64,000 bases of DNA from Romboutsia hominis (GCF_900002575.1 NZ_LN650648.1:558001-622000); one strand, 5' to 3'. Positions 9,582 to 19,136 are shown, counted from the stretch's first letter. Numbers and translations are program-made. Notes: generated from the sequence alone by a model not told the origin.

Positions 9582-10253
9582 ATGTCTTTTAAAGAGTTTA
9601 GTACCAGAGAACTTGTGGAGTTCAAGGGTAGCAAAAGAGGGATAATTGTAAATATAAAGAAAGAAGCCTCTTTTGAAGAAATAAAACAAAGTATAATAAA
9701 CAGGCTAGAGTCATCAGTAGGATTTTTTAATGGAGCTAAAATATGTGAGATTAATTGTGATTGTTTAAGTGATATACAAATTTTAGAGATAAAAGAACAC
9801 ATATCATCAAGGTTTGATGTTGAATTTATTGATGATGAGTATAAAAAAGAAAAGTATGAATTTAAAACAAAATATGTCAATAATCTAAGATCTGGTGAAA
9901 ACATAGAGTTTGATGGAGATGTAGTAGTTATGAATGATATGAAATCAGGATCACAAGTAAGCTCAAAGTCAAATGTAGTAGTTATGGGAAATGTAGATCC
10001 AGGTGCAAGAATAGTAGCTAATGGAAATGTTATAATAATGGGAAGTGTTAAGGGGTTTGTCCATGCAGGTTCAGATGGAAATGAAAGTGCTTATGTAGTA
10101 GCTAACCACCTAGATGCTAGAATATTACAAATAGCAAATAATATAGCTGAAGCTCCAGAAGATGAGTTTTTTGAAGGAAAAACAATTAATCCAGAAATAG
10201 CTTTTGTAAGCGATGGAACTATAGTCATAGAAAACTATTCAAATAAAGTTTAA
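9582..10253 (+). CDS. minC: Septum site-determining protein MinC
   Basis: MinC inhibits FtsZ assembly away from midcell and is carried to the membrane by MinD. The 223-residue protein has an N-terminal FtsZ-interacting domain (~1-100) and a C-terminal beta-helix domain (~105-210) with the conserved GDVVVM, GNVDPGARIVANGNVIIMG and GFVHAG segments. The ATG is preceded by TGGAGG. minD follows 31 bases later and minE after that, so the whole Min system is present in order. Confidence 0.96.
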   Translation: MSFKEFSTRELVEFKGSKRGIIVNIKKEASFEEIKQSIINRLESSVGFFNGAKICEINCDCLSDIQILEIKEHISSRFDVEFIDDEYKKEKYEFKTKYVNNLRSGENIEFDGDVVVMNDMKSGSQVSSKSNVVVMGNVDPGARIVANGNVIIMGSVKGFVHAGSDGNESAYVVANHLDARILQIANNIAEAPEDEFFEGKTINPEIAFVSDGTIVIENYSNKV

Positions 10254-10284
10254 AAATAAGTATTAATCCATAGGGGGTAGTAAC

Positions 10285-11082
10285 ATGAGTGAAGTTATTG
10301 TCATAACGTCTGGTAAAGGCGGAGTAGGAAAGACTACTACCGCAGCAAACTTAGGAACTGCTTTAAGTTTGGAAAATAAAAAAGTAGTTATAGTAGACGC
10401 AGATATTGGTCTTAGAAATTTAGATGTAGTAATGGGACTTGAAAATAGAATTGTTTATGATATTGTTGATGTTGTAGAGGGAACATGTAGATTAAAACAA
10501 GCTTTAATCAAAGATAAAAGATTTGAAAATTTATATTTACTTCCAGCAGCTCAAACAAGAGATAAAAATGCAGTATCTGTTGAGCAAATGCATGATTTAT
10601 GCCAAAAACTTAGAGAAACATTTGATTATGTATTAATAGATTGCCCTGCCGGTATAGAACAAGGATTTAAAAACGCCATAGCAGGAGCAGACAGAGCGAT
10701 AGTAGTAACTAATCCGGAAGTTTCTGCAGTAAGAGATGCAGATAGAATAATAGGATTATTAGAAGCCAATGAGATAAAAACTATAGAATTAGTGATAAAT
10801 AGAATAAGACACGATATGGTAAGACGTGGAGACATGATGGACAAGCAGGACATAATAGAAATATTGGCTATAAAGCTATTAGGATTAGTTCCAGATGATG
10901 AAAGTATAATTGTATCTACAAATAAAGGTGAACCTGCAATACTTGATTCAAAATCATTAGCAGGACAAGCTTACAAAAATATAACACAAAGAATATTAGG
11001 TAATGATGTACCTATACTAGAAATAGAAGCAGAAAGTGGATTTTTTAGCAAAATAAAGAAGATGTTTGGTATGGCTAAGTAG
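10285..11082 (+). CDS. minD: Septum site-determining ATPase MinD
   Basis: MinD is the membrane-cycling ATPase that recruits MinC and is released by MinE. The 265-residue product has the deviant Walker A motif GKGGVGKTTT (residues ~10-19), the DADIGLRNLD motif, and DCPAGIE for Walker B. It ends in an amphipathic membrane-targeting helix, FFSKIKKMFGM. The ribosome binding site is AGGGGG. Confidence 0.97.
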   Translation: MSEVIVITSGKGGVGKTTTAANLGTALSLENKKVVIVDADIGLRNLDVVMGLENRIVYDIVDVVEGTCRLKQALIKDKRFENLYLLPAAQTRDKNAVSVEQMHDLCQKLRETFDYVLIDCPAGIEQGFKNAIAGADRAIVVTNPEVSAVRDADRIIGLLEANEIKTIELVINRIRHDMVRRGDMMDKQDIIEILAIKLLGLVPDDESIIVSTNKGEPAILDSKSLAGQAYKNITQRILGNDVPILEIEAESGFFSKIKKMFGMAK

Positions 11083-11101
11083 CAAAGGGGGGAGTATATT
11101 C

Positions 11102-11386
11102 ATGTTAGACTTATTTAAAGTTTTTTCAAATGAATCTAAAACTAGTAAATCAGTAGCAAAAGAAAGATTAAAGTTAGTTTTAGTGCATGATAGAGCGGAT
11201 TGTTCTCCAAAGTTTTTAGAGCTTATAAAGACAGATATACTTAAAGTAATAGCGAATTATGCTGAAATAGAAGAAGATGGACTGGAAATTAAAATGTCTA
11301 AAACCAGAGGAGAAGATGATGATATGCCAGTATCTGCATTAATCGCTAATATACCACTAAAGAATTTAAAGGATAGAAATATATAA
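11102..11386 (+). CDS. minE: Cell division topological specificity factor MinE
   Basis: MinE stimulates MinD ATP hydrolysis and drives pole-to-pole oscillation. The start is the ATG at 11102, which follows AAAGGGGGGAG by eight bases; the frame extends upstream into the end of minD but without a good start. The 94-residue protein begins with MLDLFKVF, the membrane-targeting sequence. Its conserved central segment SVAKERLKLVLVHDRAD is the MinD-contacting helix/strand. A MinE with MinCD is known from clostridia, whereas Bacillus uses DivIVA/MinJ. Confidence 0.95.
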   Translation: MLDLFKVFSNESKTSKSVAKERLKLVLVHDRADCSPKFLELIKTDILKVIANYAEIEEDGLEIKMSKTRGEDDDMPVSALIANIPLKNLKDRNI

Positions 11387-11394
11387 TAGACTAA

Positions 11395-11424
11395 ATGGGG
11401 GATTGTTAAGTCCCCCATATTTTA
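11395..11424 (+). terminator. Terminator after minE
   Basis: The stem ATGGGGGA / TCCCCCAT (11395-11402 and 11411-11418) with an 8-base loop is followed by ATTTTAATA. The T tract is imperfect, so some readthrough into rodA is possible. Confidence 0.8.
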
Positions 11425-11469
11425 ATATACTAAATATAAGACAAAAGACATTAGGAAGTTGGTGAAAAT

Positions 11470-12588
11470 GTGATTGAATATAAGTCAACCGTTAAGTTAA
11501 TAAAACAACTAGACTGGAAGCTAATAGCTACTGTTTTAGCAATATTTGGATTTGGATTAGTTGTATTAAGTAGTGCAACTCATGCCCATATGACAGGAAA
11601 TTATGGACAGATATACAAACAAGGATTAGGTTTTGGCCTAGGTATGGTTATGGTCATTGGAATATTATTAATAGACTATAATTTTTTAGGAAAGTACTAT
11701 AAGGCTTTATATATAGTTAGTTTAATTTTACTGGCTATAGTATTAATACCAGTAATTGGTGCGTCAAGAGGAGGAGCTAGATCTTGGTTAAATTTAGGTC
11801 CTTTAGATTTTCAAACTTCAGAAATAGTTAAGTTTACATTTATATTAAGCTATGCAAAGATAGTAGAATCAAAAAAAGGTAAACTTAATAATTTAAAGGA
11901 GATAATACCTGTTGTGATGTATGCAGTTCCTTTTATAGGATTATTATTTGCTCAGCCAGACTTAGGTACAGCTATAGTATTTAGTTGTATAATAGGTGGA
12001 ATGTTGTTTACAGCAGGGCTTGATATGAAACTGATAAAAAGAGTTATAATAGGTGTTTTAGTAGCAGCACCACTTATGTATATGGTAATGGCGCCGCATC
12101 AAAAGGAAAGAATAGATGCTTTCTTACATCCTGATGATCCAACTAAAAAGGGTAATTATCAGGTTATGCAGTCAATGATAGCTATAGGGTCAGGAGGAGT
12201 AACAGGTAAAGGACTATACGGTGGTACACAAAGCCAGGAGGATTTCTTACCTGTTCAGGAAAGTGACTTCATATTTGCAGTCATAGGAGAAGAACTAGGA
12301 GCTATAGGTATGATAGCTGTTTTAGTTTTATATGCAATATTCTTGATACGAATGCTTATTATAGCAAAAGAAGCAAAAGATTTTTATGGAACCTTAATTG
12401 TAGTTGGGGTTATGAGTATGTTTGCATACCAGATAATACAAAATATTGGTATGACAGTAGCTTTAATACCGGTTACAGGGGTAACATTACCATTCATAAG
12501 TTATGGAGGAAGTTCACTTTTAACATCTTTAGCAAACTTAGGACTGGTACTAAATGTATGTATGAGAAGAAAGAAAATTAACTTTTAG
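11470..12588 (+). CDS. rodA: RodA-type SEDS peptidoglycan glycosyltransferase
   Basis: SEDS proteins polymerise lipid II into glycan strands. The 372-residue protein has about ten membrane segments, and family motifs are visible: RGGARSWLNLGPLDFQTSE (~105-123), AQPDLGTA, GGVTGKGLYGGTQSQEDFLP and SYGGSSLL near the C-terminus. Placement next to mre/PBP2/min favours RodA over FtsW, but the families are close. The start is GTG at 11470 with GGTGA just upstream; it is 83 bases from minE, after a terminator. Confidence 0.92.
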   Translation: MIEYKSTVKLIKQLDWKLIATVLAIFGFGLVVLSSATHAHMTGNYGQIYKQGLGFGLGMVMVIGILLIDYNFLGKYYKALYIVSLILLAIVLIPVIGASRGGARSWLNLGPLDFQTSEIVKFTFILSYAKIVESKKGKLNNLKEIIPVVMYAVPFIGLLFAQPDLGTAIVFSCIIGGMLFTAGLDMKLIKRVIIGVLVAAPLMYMVMAPHQKERIDAFLHPDDPTKKGNYQVMQSMIAIGSGGVTGKGLYGGTQSQEDFLPVQESDFIFAVIGEELGAIGMIAVLVLYAIFLIRMLIIAKEAKDFYGTLIVVGVMSMFAYQIIQNIGMTVALIPVTGVTLPFISYGGSSLLTSLANLGLVLNVCMRRKKINF

Positions 12589-12617
12589 ATAAAGTCAAAA
12601 TATAAACGGGAGGGAAT

Positions 12618-13031
12618 ATGAATATAGCATTAATAGCACATGATGAAATGAAAAATACAATGGTAGGATTTTGTATAGGATATGAAGAAATTCTTAAAAA
12701 GTATAAGGTGTATGCAACTGGAACAACTGGAAAAATAATAATGGATGCTACAGATATTAATATAACTAGGTTAGCTTCAGGACCTTTAGGAGGAGATCAG
12801 CAAATAGGATCATTAGTAGTTTCTCAAGATATAGATTTAGTGATCTTTCTAAGAGATCCTCTTACATCTCAAGCTCATGAGCCGGATATACAAGCCTTAA
12901 TTAGATTGTGTGATGTATATCATGTACCAGTAGCTACAAATTTAGCATCAGCAGAGATTTTTATAAAAGCTTTAGATAGGGGAGAGCTTTCTTGGAGAGA
13001 AGTTAGAAAAACTAAAAGTCAAAGAGTATAA
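12618..13031 (+). CDS. mgsA: Methylglyoxal synthase
   Basis: MgsA converts dihydroxyacetone phosphate to methylglyoxal and phosphate, a bypass that relieves sugar-phosphate stress. The 137-residue length fits the family. It has [10 protein letters not shown] at the N-terminus, the phosphate-binding TGTTG segment (~35-39), [10 protein letters not shown] (~55-64) with the catalytic aspartate nearby, and [12 protein letters not shown] near the C-terminus. The start follows a GGGAGGGAAT site, 29 bases after rodA. Confidence 0.95.
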   Translation: MNIALIAHDEMKNTMVGFCIGYEEILKKYKVYATGTTGKIIMDATDINITRLASGPLGGDQQIGSLVVSQDIDLVIFLRDPLTSQAHEPDIQALIRLCDVYHVPVATNLASAEIFIKALDRGELSWREVRKTKSQRV

Positions 13032-13065
13032 AAATAAGCACCTAATATTAGGTGCTTATTTTTAT
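13031..13065 (+). terminator. Terminator after mgsA
   Basis: A near-perfect palindrome (AATAAGCACCTAA / TTAGGTGCTTATT) is followed by TTTATA and begins at the mgsA stop codon. A-rich sequence on the left could let it work in both directions. Confidence 0.92.
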
Positions 13066-13111
13066 ACTCTTTTAATATGAAGAAGTTTATTAATTTTTGT
13101 AAGTAACTAAA

Positions 13112-13137
13112 AAAGTACCTCATATATGAGGTACTTT
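13112..13137 (-). terminator. Terminator of the flavodiiron gene
   Basis: The palindrome AAAGTACCTCATA / TATGAGGTACTTT lies just beyond the stop of the minus-strand flavodiiron gene. On the minus strand it is followed by TTTTAGTTAC. Confidence 0.85.
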
Positions 13138-13146
13138 AATATATTA

Positions 13147-14340
13147 TTATTTAACTAATTTAGCAAATTCTTTACCGTAGTTAACACATTCTTGACAAGT
13201 TTCTTCTGAAGGGAAGAATTTCTTTTTCATAGTAGGAACTGGCATTTTGAAAGCCATAGCCTTTAATAAGTTTTCAGCCATAGTTATACCTTCTCCACTC
13301 CATCCGTAAGAACCAAATACACCAGCTATTTTTCCTTGGTTAGCCATAGGGTCTATAGTAGAGAATAAATCCCACATAGGTTTAACCATAGTTCTGTTTA
13401 TAGTTGGAGAACCTAATAATATTACTTTAGACATAACTACTGCATCATGCATTTCTTTTAAATCAAGTTCTTCTAAATCATAAAGTTTAACTTCAGCACC
13501 TTCTTCAACTAATCCTTTTTCTATGTTTTTAGCCATTTCTAAAGTATTAGTGTAAGCTGATAAGTAGAATATTGCAACTTGATTTTGGTTTGTAGTATTA
13601 ACAACTTCAGTTGACCAATCTAAATATCTCTTAACTGCCGCCATTGGATCTTTAGTAAGCATAGGACCATGAGAAGTTAATATTGTATCAAAGTCTATTT
13701 TAAGTTCAACAACTTTATTTATAGCACTTAAAACATGCTTAGCAAATGGTTTAACTATACAATCATAGTAGTGCTTAGCTGATTTTAAGTAATCTTCACT
13801 TTCTACAGCATCAGGATCTACACTTGCAAAGTGACATCCGAAAGCATCGCAAGTGAATAAAGTTTTATCTTCTTCAACATAAGTAAACATTGTATCAGCC
13901 CAATGTAAGAATGGAGCTGTTATGAACTTAAGATTTCTCTTACCTATGTTTAAAGTTTCTCCATCTTTTATAACGTGGCACTTAAAAGGTCTATTTACTT
14001 GTTCAGCTAAGTAAGTTTTAGCAACAGCTGTACAGTAAACTTCCACATCAGGGTTTATATCTAATATATATTTTAAGCAACCAGCATGATCTGGTTCTGT
14101 ATGATGTATAACTACATAATCTATGTCTTTTATATCAGTAACTTCTGATACGTTTTTTAAAAACTCGTCCTTAAAGTTTGGTTTTACAGTATCGAATAAT
14201 ACAGTTTTTTCATCTTTTATAACATAACAGTTATAAGTAGTACCAAATTCTGTTTCCATTATAATATCAAATACTTTTAAATCTTTATCTACAACACCTG
14301 TAAAGTAAATATCTTTTTTTACTTCAAATACATTACTCAT
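13147..14340 (-). CDS. fprA: A-type flavodiiron protein (oxygen/NO reductase)
   Basis: Flavodiiron proteins reduce O2 to water, or NO to N2O, and protect anaerobes. The 397-residue product has an N-terminal metallo-beta-lactamase-fold diiron domain with HHTEPDHAGC (ligands H, E, D, H near residue 80), further His/Asp ligands at HWAD and TCDAFG, and SHGP. A C-terminal flavodoxin domain starts at AIFYLSAYTNT (~255). No rubredoxin extension is present. I use the ATG at 14340 because AGGAGG lies seven bases upstream; a longer frame to 14361 has no site. Confidence 0.95.
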   Translation of the reverse strand: MSNVFEVKKDIYFTGVVDKDLKVFDIIMETEFGTTYNCYVIKDEKTVLFDTVKPNFKDEFLKNVSEVTDIKDIDYVVIHHTEPDHAGCLKYILDINPDVEVYCTAVAKTYLAEQVNRPFKCHVIKDGETLNIGKRNLKFITAPFLHWADTMFTYVEEDKTLFTCDAFGCHFASVDPDAVESEDYLKSAKHYYDCIVKPFAKHVLSAINKVVELKIDFDTILTSHGPMLTKDPMAAVKRYLDWSTEVVNTTNQNQVAIFYLSAYTNTLEMAKNIEKGLVEEGAEVKLYDLEELDLKEMHDAVVMSKVILLGSPTINRTMVKPMWDLFSTIDPMANQGKIAGVFGSYGWSGEGITMAENLLKAMAFKMPVPTMKKKFFPSEETCQECVNYGKEFAKLVK

Positions 14341-14370
14341 TATAAATCCTCCTAAAAACATTATATAAAG

Positions 14371-14400
14371 ATTATACCCATATAAATTACATTAAAACAA
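14371..14400 (-). promoter_or_regulatory. Predicted promoter of the flavodiiron gene
   Basis: On the minus strand, TTGTTT (14395-14400) and TATAAT (14371-14376) are separated by 18 bases, placing a start about 25 bases before the ribosome binding site. The rest of the 340-base gap between this gene and the next (14341-14680) is AT-rich with no reading frame I can support. Confidence 0.6.
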
Positions 14401-14603
14401 TTTAATTTTAAATTAAATGTAAAAAATAAATAACTTATGTACTTTAGGCAGCTATTTATTTGATACCTACTATTATTGTAACAAAAAATACTTTTTATAA
14501 AAGGTATAAATTAGATTTTTTTTATTAATTATAAAATATAGGCACAATGTTTTAATATACTAATTTTAAAAACTTAAAACTATATAAAATAATTAATAAT
14601 ATT

Positions 14604-14632
14604 TTGATAGATAATGCTATATCGTGTATAAT
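14604..14632 (+). promoter_or_regulatory. Predicted sigma-A promoter of the radical SAM / RNase G operon
   Basis: TTGATA (14604-14609) and a consensus TATAAT (14627-14632) are separated by exactly 17 bases, with the gene start 48 bases downstream of the -10 box. Confidence 0.8.
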
Positions 14633-14680
14633 AATACTTATGCTTATAAACAATAAACTTATTTGGAGGTTTTAACATAA

Positions 14681-16525
14681 ATGAATAAAGTAGACTTAAA
14701 AAGAATTTTAAAAAAAGTTGAAAAGCCTGCTAGATATCTTGGAAATGAAATAAATTCAATTCATAAAGATACAACAAATGAAAATTTAATAAGATATGCA
14801 CATTGTTTCCCAGACTTATATGAAGTAGGAATGAGTCACTTAGGAAGTCATATATTATATGATGTTATAAATAAGGATGAAGAAGTATTTTGCGAAAGGG
14901 TATATGCTCCAGCTGTAGATATGGAAGCGATGATGAGGGAAAAAAATATACCATTATTTGCTCTAGAATCAAGAGAACCTATAACAAATTTTGATTTTGT
15001 TACATTTACGCTTCAATATGAACTTTCTTACACTAATATATTGAATATGTTAGATTTAGCTAATATACCATTATTAAGAGAAGAAAGAAAGCTAGATGAT
15101 CCATTTATATTAGTAGGTGGACCATGTGCTTACAATCCAGAGCCTTTAGCTGATTTTGTTGACATAGTAATATTAGGTGAGGGTGAAGAAGTAAACCCAG
15201 AAGTTATAAATGCCTATAAAGAATGGAAAAAAAATAAAACAACTAGAGAAGACTTTTTACAAAAGATATCTACAATAGAAGGGGTTTATATACCAAGCTT
15301 CTATGATGTTTCATACAATGAAGATGGAACTGTCAAAGAAGTAGTACCAAATAGAGAAGGTGTACCTCAAAAACCAAGAAAAAGAATAATAAAAAATATG
15401 GAAGAAGTTCCATATCCAGAAAAATTAATAGTTCCTTTTATAGAAACTGTTCATAACAGAATAGTACTTGAACTGTTTAGAGGGTGTACAAGAGGATGTA
15501 GATTCTGCCAAGCAGGTATGATATATAGACCAATAAGAGAAAAAAGTGTAGCGAGATTAAAAGAATTACTAGAAAAACTAGTTAAAAACACTGGATATGA
15601 TGAAATATCATTATCTTCGTTAAGTACTAGTGACTATAGTGAATTAGCAGAGCTTACTGATTATTTAGTTGATGAATATACTCCTAAAAATATAGGAATA
15701 TCTCTACCATCATTAAGACTTGATAATTTCTCTATGGAGATAGCAGAAAAAATACAACAAGTAAGAAAGTCAGGACTTACATTTGCTCCAGAAGCAGGAA
15801 CACAAAGATTAAGAGATGTTATAAATAAAGGTGTAAGCGAACAAGACTTAGAAAATGCAACTAGAAAAGCATTTGAAATGGGATGGAATAGTGTTAAATT
15901 ATACTTCATGATAGGTCTTCCAACAGAAACTTATGATGATTTAGATGGAATAGCAAAACTTGCTTATGATGTAATCGATACTTACAGAGATGTAAATGGT
16001 GGAAAGTTAAGAAGAGCATTTGGTGTTACAGTAAGTACATCTACATTTGTACCTAAGCCATTTACACCATTCCAATGGCATGGACAAGATACAACAGAAA
16101 CAGTTATAGAAAAGCAAAGATATTTAGTTAAAAAGTTAAAAAATGGGAATATAAAATATAACTACCATGATTCAAAAACTAGTTTAATGGAAGCTGTTGT
16201 AGCTAGAGGAGATAGAAAAATAGGTAAAGTTATATATGATGCTTTCAAAATGGGTGCTAAATTTGATGGTTGGTCAGAACACTTTAATTTAGATACTTGG
16301 AAAGAAGCTATGGCTAAAAATAACTTAGAAATAGCATTTTATGCTAATAGAGAGAGAGAATATGAAGAAGTATTCCCTTGGGACCATATAGACGTTGGAG
16401 TTTCTAAGAAATTCTTAGTTAGAGAAAATGAAAAAGCTAAACAAGACACAGTTACAGTAGATTGTAGACATAAATGTAATGGTTGTGGAATAAATGCACA
16501 TGAAATAGGAAGGGGGCTTTGTTAA
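14681..16525 (+). CDS. B12-binding-type radical SAM protein, TIGR03960-like
   Basis: The 614-residue protein has an N-terminal region resembling a B12-binding fold (~20-200, with GGPCAYNPEPLADFVD and LGEGEE). A radical SAM core follows with LFRGCTRGCRFCQAG near residue 270, giving the CxxxCxxC cluster. A cysteine-rich tail (CRHKCNGCGI) closes it. It matches the family that sits next to the TIGR03936 protein and RNase G in clostridia. The substrate is not established; an RNA or ribosome modification role is inferred only from neighbours. The downstream gene starts in its stop codon (TAATG), so the two are translationally coupled. Confidence 0.85.
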   Translation: MNKVDLKRILKKVEKPARYLGNEINSIHKDTTNENLIRYAHCFPDLYEVGMSHLGSHILYDVINKDEEVFCERVYAPAVDMEAMMREKNIPLFALESREPITNFDFVTFTLQYELSYTNILNMLDLANIPLLREERKLDDPFILVGGPCAYNPEPLADFVDIVILGEGEEVNPEVINAYKEWKKNKTTREDFLQKISTIEGVYIPSFYDVSYNEDGTVKEVVPNREGVPQKPRKRIIKNMEEVPYPEKLIVPFIETVHNRIVLELFRGCTRGCRFCQAGMIYRPIREKSVARLKELLEKLVKNTGYDEISLSSLSTSDYSELAELTDYLVDEYTPKNIGISLPSLRLDNFSMEIAEKIQQVRKSGLTFAPEAGTQRLRDVINKGVSEQDLENATRKAFEMGWNSVKLYFMIGLPTETYDDLDGIAKLAYDVIDTYRDVNGGKLRRAFGVTVSTSTFVPKPFTPFQWHGQDTTETVIEKQRYLVKKLKNGNIKYNYHDSKTSLMEAVVARGDRKIGKVIYDAFKMGAKFDGWSEHFNLDTWKEAMAKNNLEIAFYANREREYEEVFPWDHIDVGVSKKFLVRENEKAKQDTVTVDCRHKCNGCGINAHEIGRGLC

Positions 16526-17226
16526 TGGAAAACAAAATAATAAGAACTAAATTTAACAAAGAAGGAGATATGATATATATATCGCATCTTGATTTGCAAA
16601 AACTTTTACAAAGAGCCTTTAGAAGAGCTGAAATAGATTTAGCACATTCTCAAGGATACAATCCCCATCCAAAAATAAGTTACGGAAATGCTTTAGCTCT
16701 AGGTACAGAAAGTCAAGGAGAGTATGTAGACGTTGAAATAGAAGGTGATATAACTGTAGATGAGTATTTATCTAGAATGAATGAACAATTACCAGAAGGT
16801 ATAAAATTTATACAAGCTGAGGAAATAACTAAACAAACTCCATCATTATCATCTACTATAGAGTATGGAGAATATGTATTTACTATAGAAACAGAAAAAA
16901 TATTAACTAAAGAGTTCATAAAAAATCAAATATTAGATTTTATGGCTCAAAAAGAAATAATGATAACTAAGAGAAATAAAAAAGGTAAGTTAGTAGAGTC
17001 AGATATAAGACCTATGATAAAATTATTTGATTTATTAGATGCAGAAGATAATAAAATAATTTTAGAAGCTACAATAGCGACAGGATCTAAGGCTAACTTA
17101 AATACTTCTATATTTATACCAAAAATATTAGAAATGTTAGAATTAGAAATGGACCCATTAGATGTAGATATATTAAGAAGAGACTTATATGTAGTGAAAG
17201 ATGGACAATTAGTAAGTCCTATGTAA
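16525..17226 (+). CDS. TIGR03936 family radical-SAM-associated protein (DUF2344)
   Basis: This is a 233-residue soluble protein beginning IIRTKFNKEGDMIYISHLDL, with the family's basic segment RRAEIDLAHSQGYNPHPK (~31-48). It normally occurs fused to, or immediately after, the TIGR03960 radical SAM protein, as here. The start ATG overlaps the previous stop and follows AGGGGG. The function is unknown; it probably acts with its radical SAM partner. A terminator follows directly. Confidence 0.85.
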   Translation: MENKIIRTKFNKEGDMIYISHLDLQKLLQRAFRRAEIDLAHSQGYNPHPKISYGNALALGTESQGEYVDVEIEGDITVDEYLSRMNEQLPEGIKFIQAEEITKQTPSLSSTIEYGEYVFTIETEKILTKEFIKNQILDFMAQKEIMITKRNKKGKLVESDIRPMIKLFDLLDAEDNKIILEATIATGSKANLNTSIFIPKILEMLELEMDPLDVDILRRDLYVVKDGQLVSPM

Positions 17227-17253
17227 AAAAAGGTGGATTTATCCACCTTTTTT
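17227..17253 (+). terminator. Terminator between the TIGR03936 gene and RNase G
   Basis: The stem AAAAAGGTGGAT / ATCCACCTTTTTT with a two-base centre starts at the stop codon and ends in a T run. Confidence 0.9.
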
Positions 17254-17291
17254 AGTAGTTAAAAAGATTATTGATTTATTAGGAGTGAAGT

Positions 17292-18695
17292 ATGAAGGAT
17301 ATAATAATAGAATCTCTTATATCATCTGAGAAAGTGGCTGTACTTGAAGACAATAAATTAAGTGAGGTATATATAGAGGATAATAAAAAGAACAAAAAAG
17401 TCTCTAATATATATAGAGGTATAGTAAAAAAAGTATTGCCAGGAATAGAAGCATGTTTTGTAGACATAGGTTTCGATAGACTTGCATACCTTCAATTAAA
17501 AAAAGAAGACAATATAAAAGCAGGGCAAGAAATAATGGTTCAAGTAAATAAAGAAGAGATAGGAAATAAAGGAGCCAAATTAAATCTTGAAATAAGTTTA
17601 TCTGGAAGATATATAGTTTATATACCGTCAAATGATAGAATAACTATGTCTAACAAAATAACAGATGAGAAAGAAAGATTTAGATTAAAAAAGCTAGCTA
17701 AATCAATTATTAAAGACAATACAGGTATAATTATAAGAACAGAAGCAGTAGGATGTAGCTTAGAAGATTTAAAAGAGGACATAGAAAACTTAAAAAGTCA
17801 ATATGATTTAATCTTAAAAGAGTTTAAATTAGGAATAGGACCTAAGCTGCTTTATAAATCATTGGATTTTGCAAGTAAATACATTAAAGATTATATAAGT
17901 GAAGATTTAGGTAAAATAGTTACAAATGATGAAAAAAAATATAATGAATTAAAAGAACTATTAAAATCTATAGAGAAAAAATATGTAGATAAAATTATAT
18001 TAGAAAAAAATAAAGATGTATTTGATATATACAATGTAAATTCTCAAATACAAAAGTGTCTTAATAAAAAAGTATGGTTAAGTAGTGGCGGATACTTAAT
18101 AATAGAAAAAACTGAAGCTTTAACGGTTATAGATGTAAATACAGGAAAAAATATAGGCAATATAAAACTAAGAGACACAATATATAAAACTAATTTAGAA
18201 GCAGCTATAGAAATAGCTAGACAAATAAAAATTAGAGATATATCTGGAATAATTATAATTGATTTTATAGATATGGAAAAAGAAAGTCAAAAAAGAGAAC
18301 TTATAAAGGTACTAGAAGAAGAATTAAGTAAAGATAAAAGAAAATCTAAGGTATTAGGGATGACAAAATTAGGTTTAGTTGAGATAGCAAGAAGAAGAGA
18401 AAAAGACCCTATATATAATTATTATTTAGATGAGTGCAATTTATGCAAGGGCGACTCTTTTGTTATATCTACCAAAACTATAATAGATAATATAGAAAAA
18501 GAAACTATGAGAATTAAAGAACATACATCATATAACAATATAACAATTGAAATTAATAAAAAAGTATATGAAGATATAAATAAAAATTTTGAGGATATAA
18601 TTAAAAGTATAAGTAAAAAATATAGTATAAATCTTGAGTTAAAAGGTTTACCTGAAATTAATATAGAAAAAGTAAATATAATTTATAATAGTTAG
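17292..18695 (+). CDS. rng: Ribonuclease G/E family endoribonuclease
   Basis: This endoribonuclease cleaves single-stranded AU-rich RNA and acts in rRNA and mRNA processing. At 467 residues it is RNase G length and lacks the RNase E scaffold tail. An S1-like domain (~35-110) includes the GIVKKVLPGIEACFVDIG segment. Catalytic residues fit VIDVNTGKN (Asp and Asn, near residue 280) and IIIDFIDM (Asp, ~320). A Zn-link CNLC lies near residue 381. It shares the neighbourhood with L21/L27 as in many bacteria. The ATG follows AGGAGTGA. Confidence 0.94.
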   Translation: MKDIIIESLISSEKVAVLEDNKLSEVYIEDNKKNKKVSNIYRGIVKKVLPGIEACFVDIGFDRLAYLQLKKEDNIKAGQEIMVQVNKEEIGNKGAKLNLEISLSGRYIVYIPSNDRITMSNKITDEKERFRLKKLAKSIIKDNTGIIIRTEAVGCSLEDLKEDIENLKSQYDLILKEFKLGIGPKLLYKSLDFASKYIKDYISEDLGKIVTNDEKKYNELKELLKSIEKKYVDKIILEKNKDVFDIYNVNSQIQKCLNKKVWLSSGGYLIIEKTEALTVIDVNTGKNIGNIKLRDTIYKTNLEAAIEIARQIKIRDISGIIIIDFIDMEKESQKRELIKVLEEELSKDKRKSKVLGMTKLGLVEIARRREKDPIYNYYLDECNLCKGDSFVISTKTIIDNIEKETMRIKEHTSYNNITIEINKKVYEDINKNFEDIIKSISKKYSINLELKGLPEINIEKVNIIYNS

Positions 18696-18724
18696 TTGAC
18701 AAATGTATAATAACGTAGTAATAT
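18696..18724 (+). promoter_or_regulatory. Predicted promoter of rplU-prp-rpmA
   Basis: A consensus TTGACA (18696-18701) and TAATAT (18719-18724) with a 17-base spacer begin right at the stop of the RNase G gene and would start transcription at the head of the L21 leader. Confidence 0.85.
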
Positions 18725-18732
18725 TAATAAAT

Positions 18733-18805
18733 GTAATGCCGCACAGAACAGGTTTAAAACTTCTTACTGAAGTACCTGTATGGCGAGTTTGAGACCGAGG
18801 AGGTG
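18733..18805 (+). ncRNA. Ribosomal protein L21 leader (cis-regulatory RNA)
   Basis: The 5' untranslated region has the hallmark segments of the Firmicute L21 leader: TGCCGCACAG, a hairpin pairing ACAGGT with ACCTGT, then TATGGCGAGTTTGAGACC and the GAGGAGGTG ribosome binding site. By analogy with other leaders of this type, it is thought to let L21 control its own operon. A covariance search with the L21 leader model would settle the exact ends. Confidence 0.85.
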
Positions 18806-18811
18806 TATTTA

Positions 18812-19123
18812 ATGTACGCTATAGTTAAAACAGGTGGAAAGCAATATAAAGTTGCTGAAGGTGATGTATTATTCGTTGAAAAGTTAGAAGCTAACGAAGG
18901 TGATGTGGTTACTTTAAACGAAGTATTAGCTTGCACTAAAGACGGAGAGTTAGTAGTTGGAGCTCCAGTTGTTGAAGGTGCTTCTGTTCAAGCAAAAGTT
19001 GTTGAGCAAGGTAAAGCTAAGAAAGTTGTAGTTTACAAGTACAAAGCTAAGAAAGACTACAGAAGAAAGCAAGGACATCGTCAACCATACACTAAGATAG
19101 TTGTTGAAAAAATAAACGCTTAA
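18812..19123 (+). CDS. rplU: 50S ribosomal protein L21
   Basis: The 103-residue L21 starts [14 protein letters not shown], the invariant N-terminus, so the ATG at 18812 is preferred over the in-frame GTG at 18803 that lies inside the ribosome binding site. The C-terminal [18 protein letters not shown] is also characteristic. The codon mix is richer in GCT, GTT and AAG than its neighbours, as expected for a highly expressed gene. Confidence 0.97.
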   Translation: MYAIVKTGGKQYKVAEGDVLFVEKLEANEGDVVTLNEVLACTKDGELVVGAPVVEGASVQAKVVEQGKAKKVVVYKYKAKKDYRRKQGHRQPYTKIVVEKINA

Positions 19124-19136
19124 TTAGTGAATAGTA

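Noticed and set aside
13100-13112. A third HxlR-type operator at GTAAGTAACTAAAA
   Set aside because: Only one half-site is present, there is no inverted partner, and it lies between two terminators rather than at a promoter.
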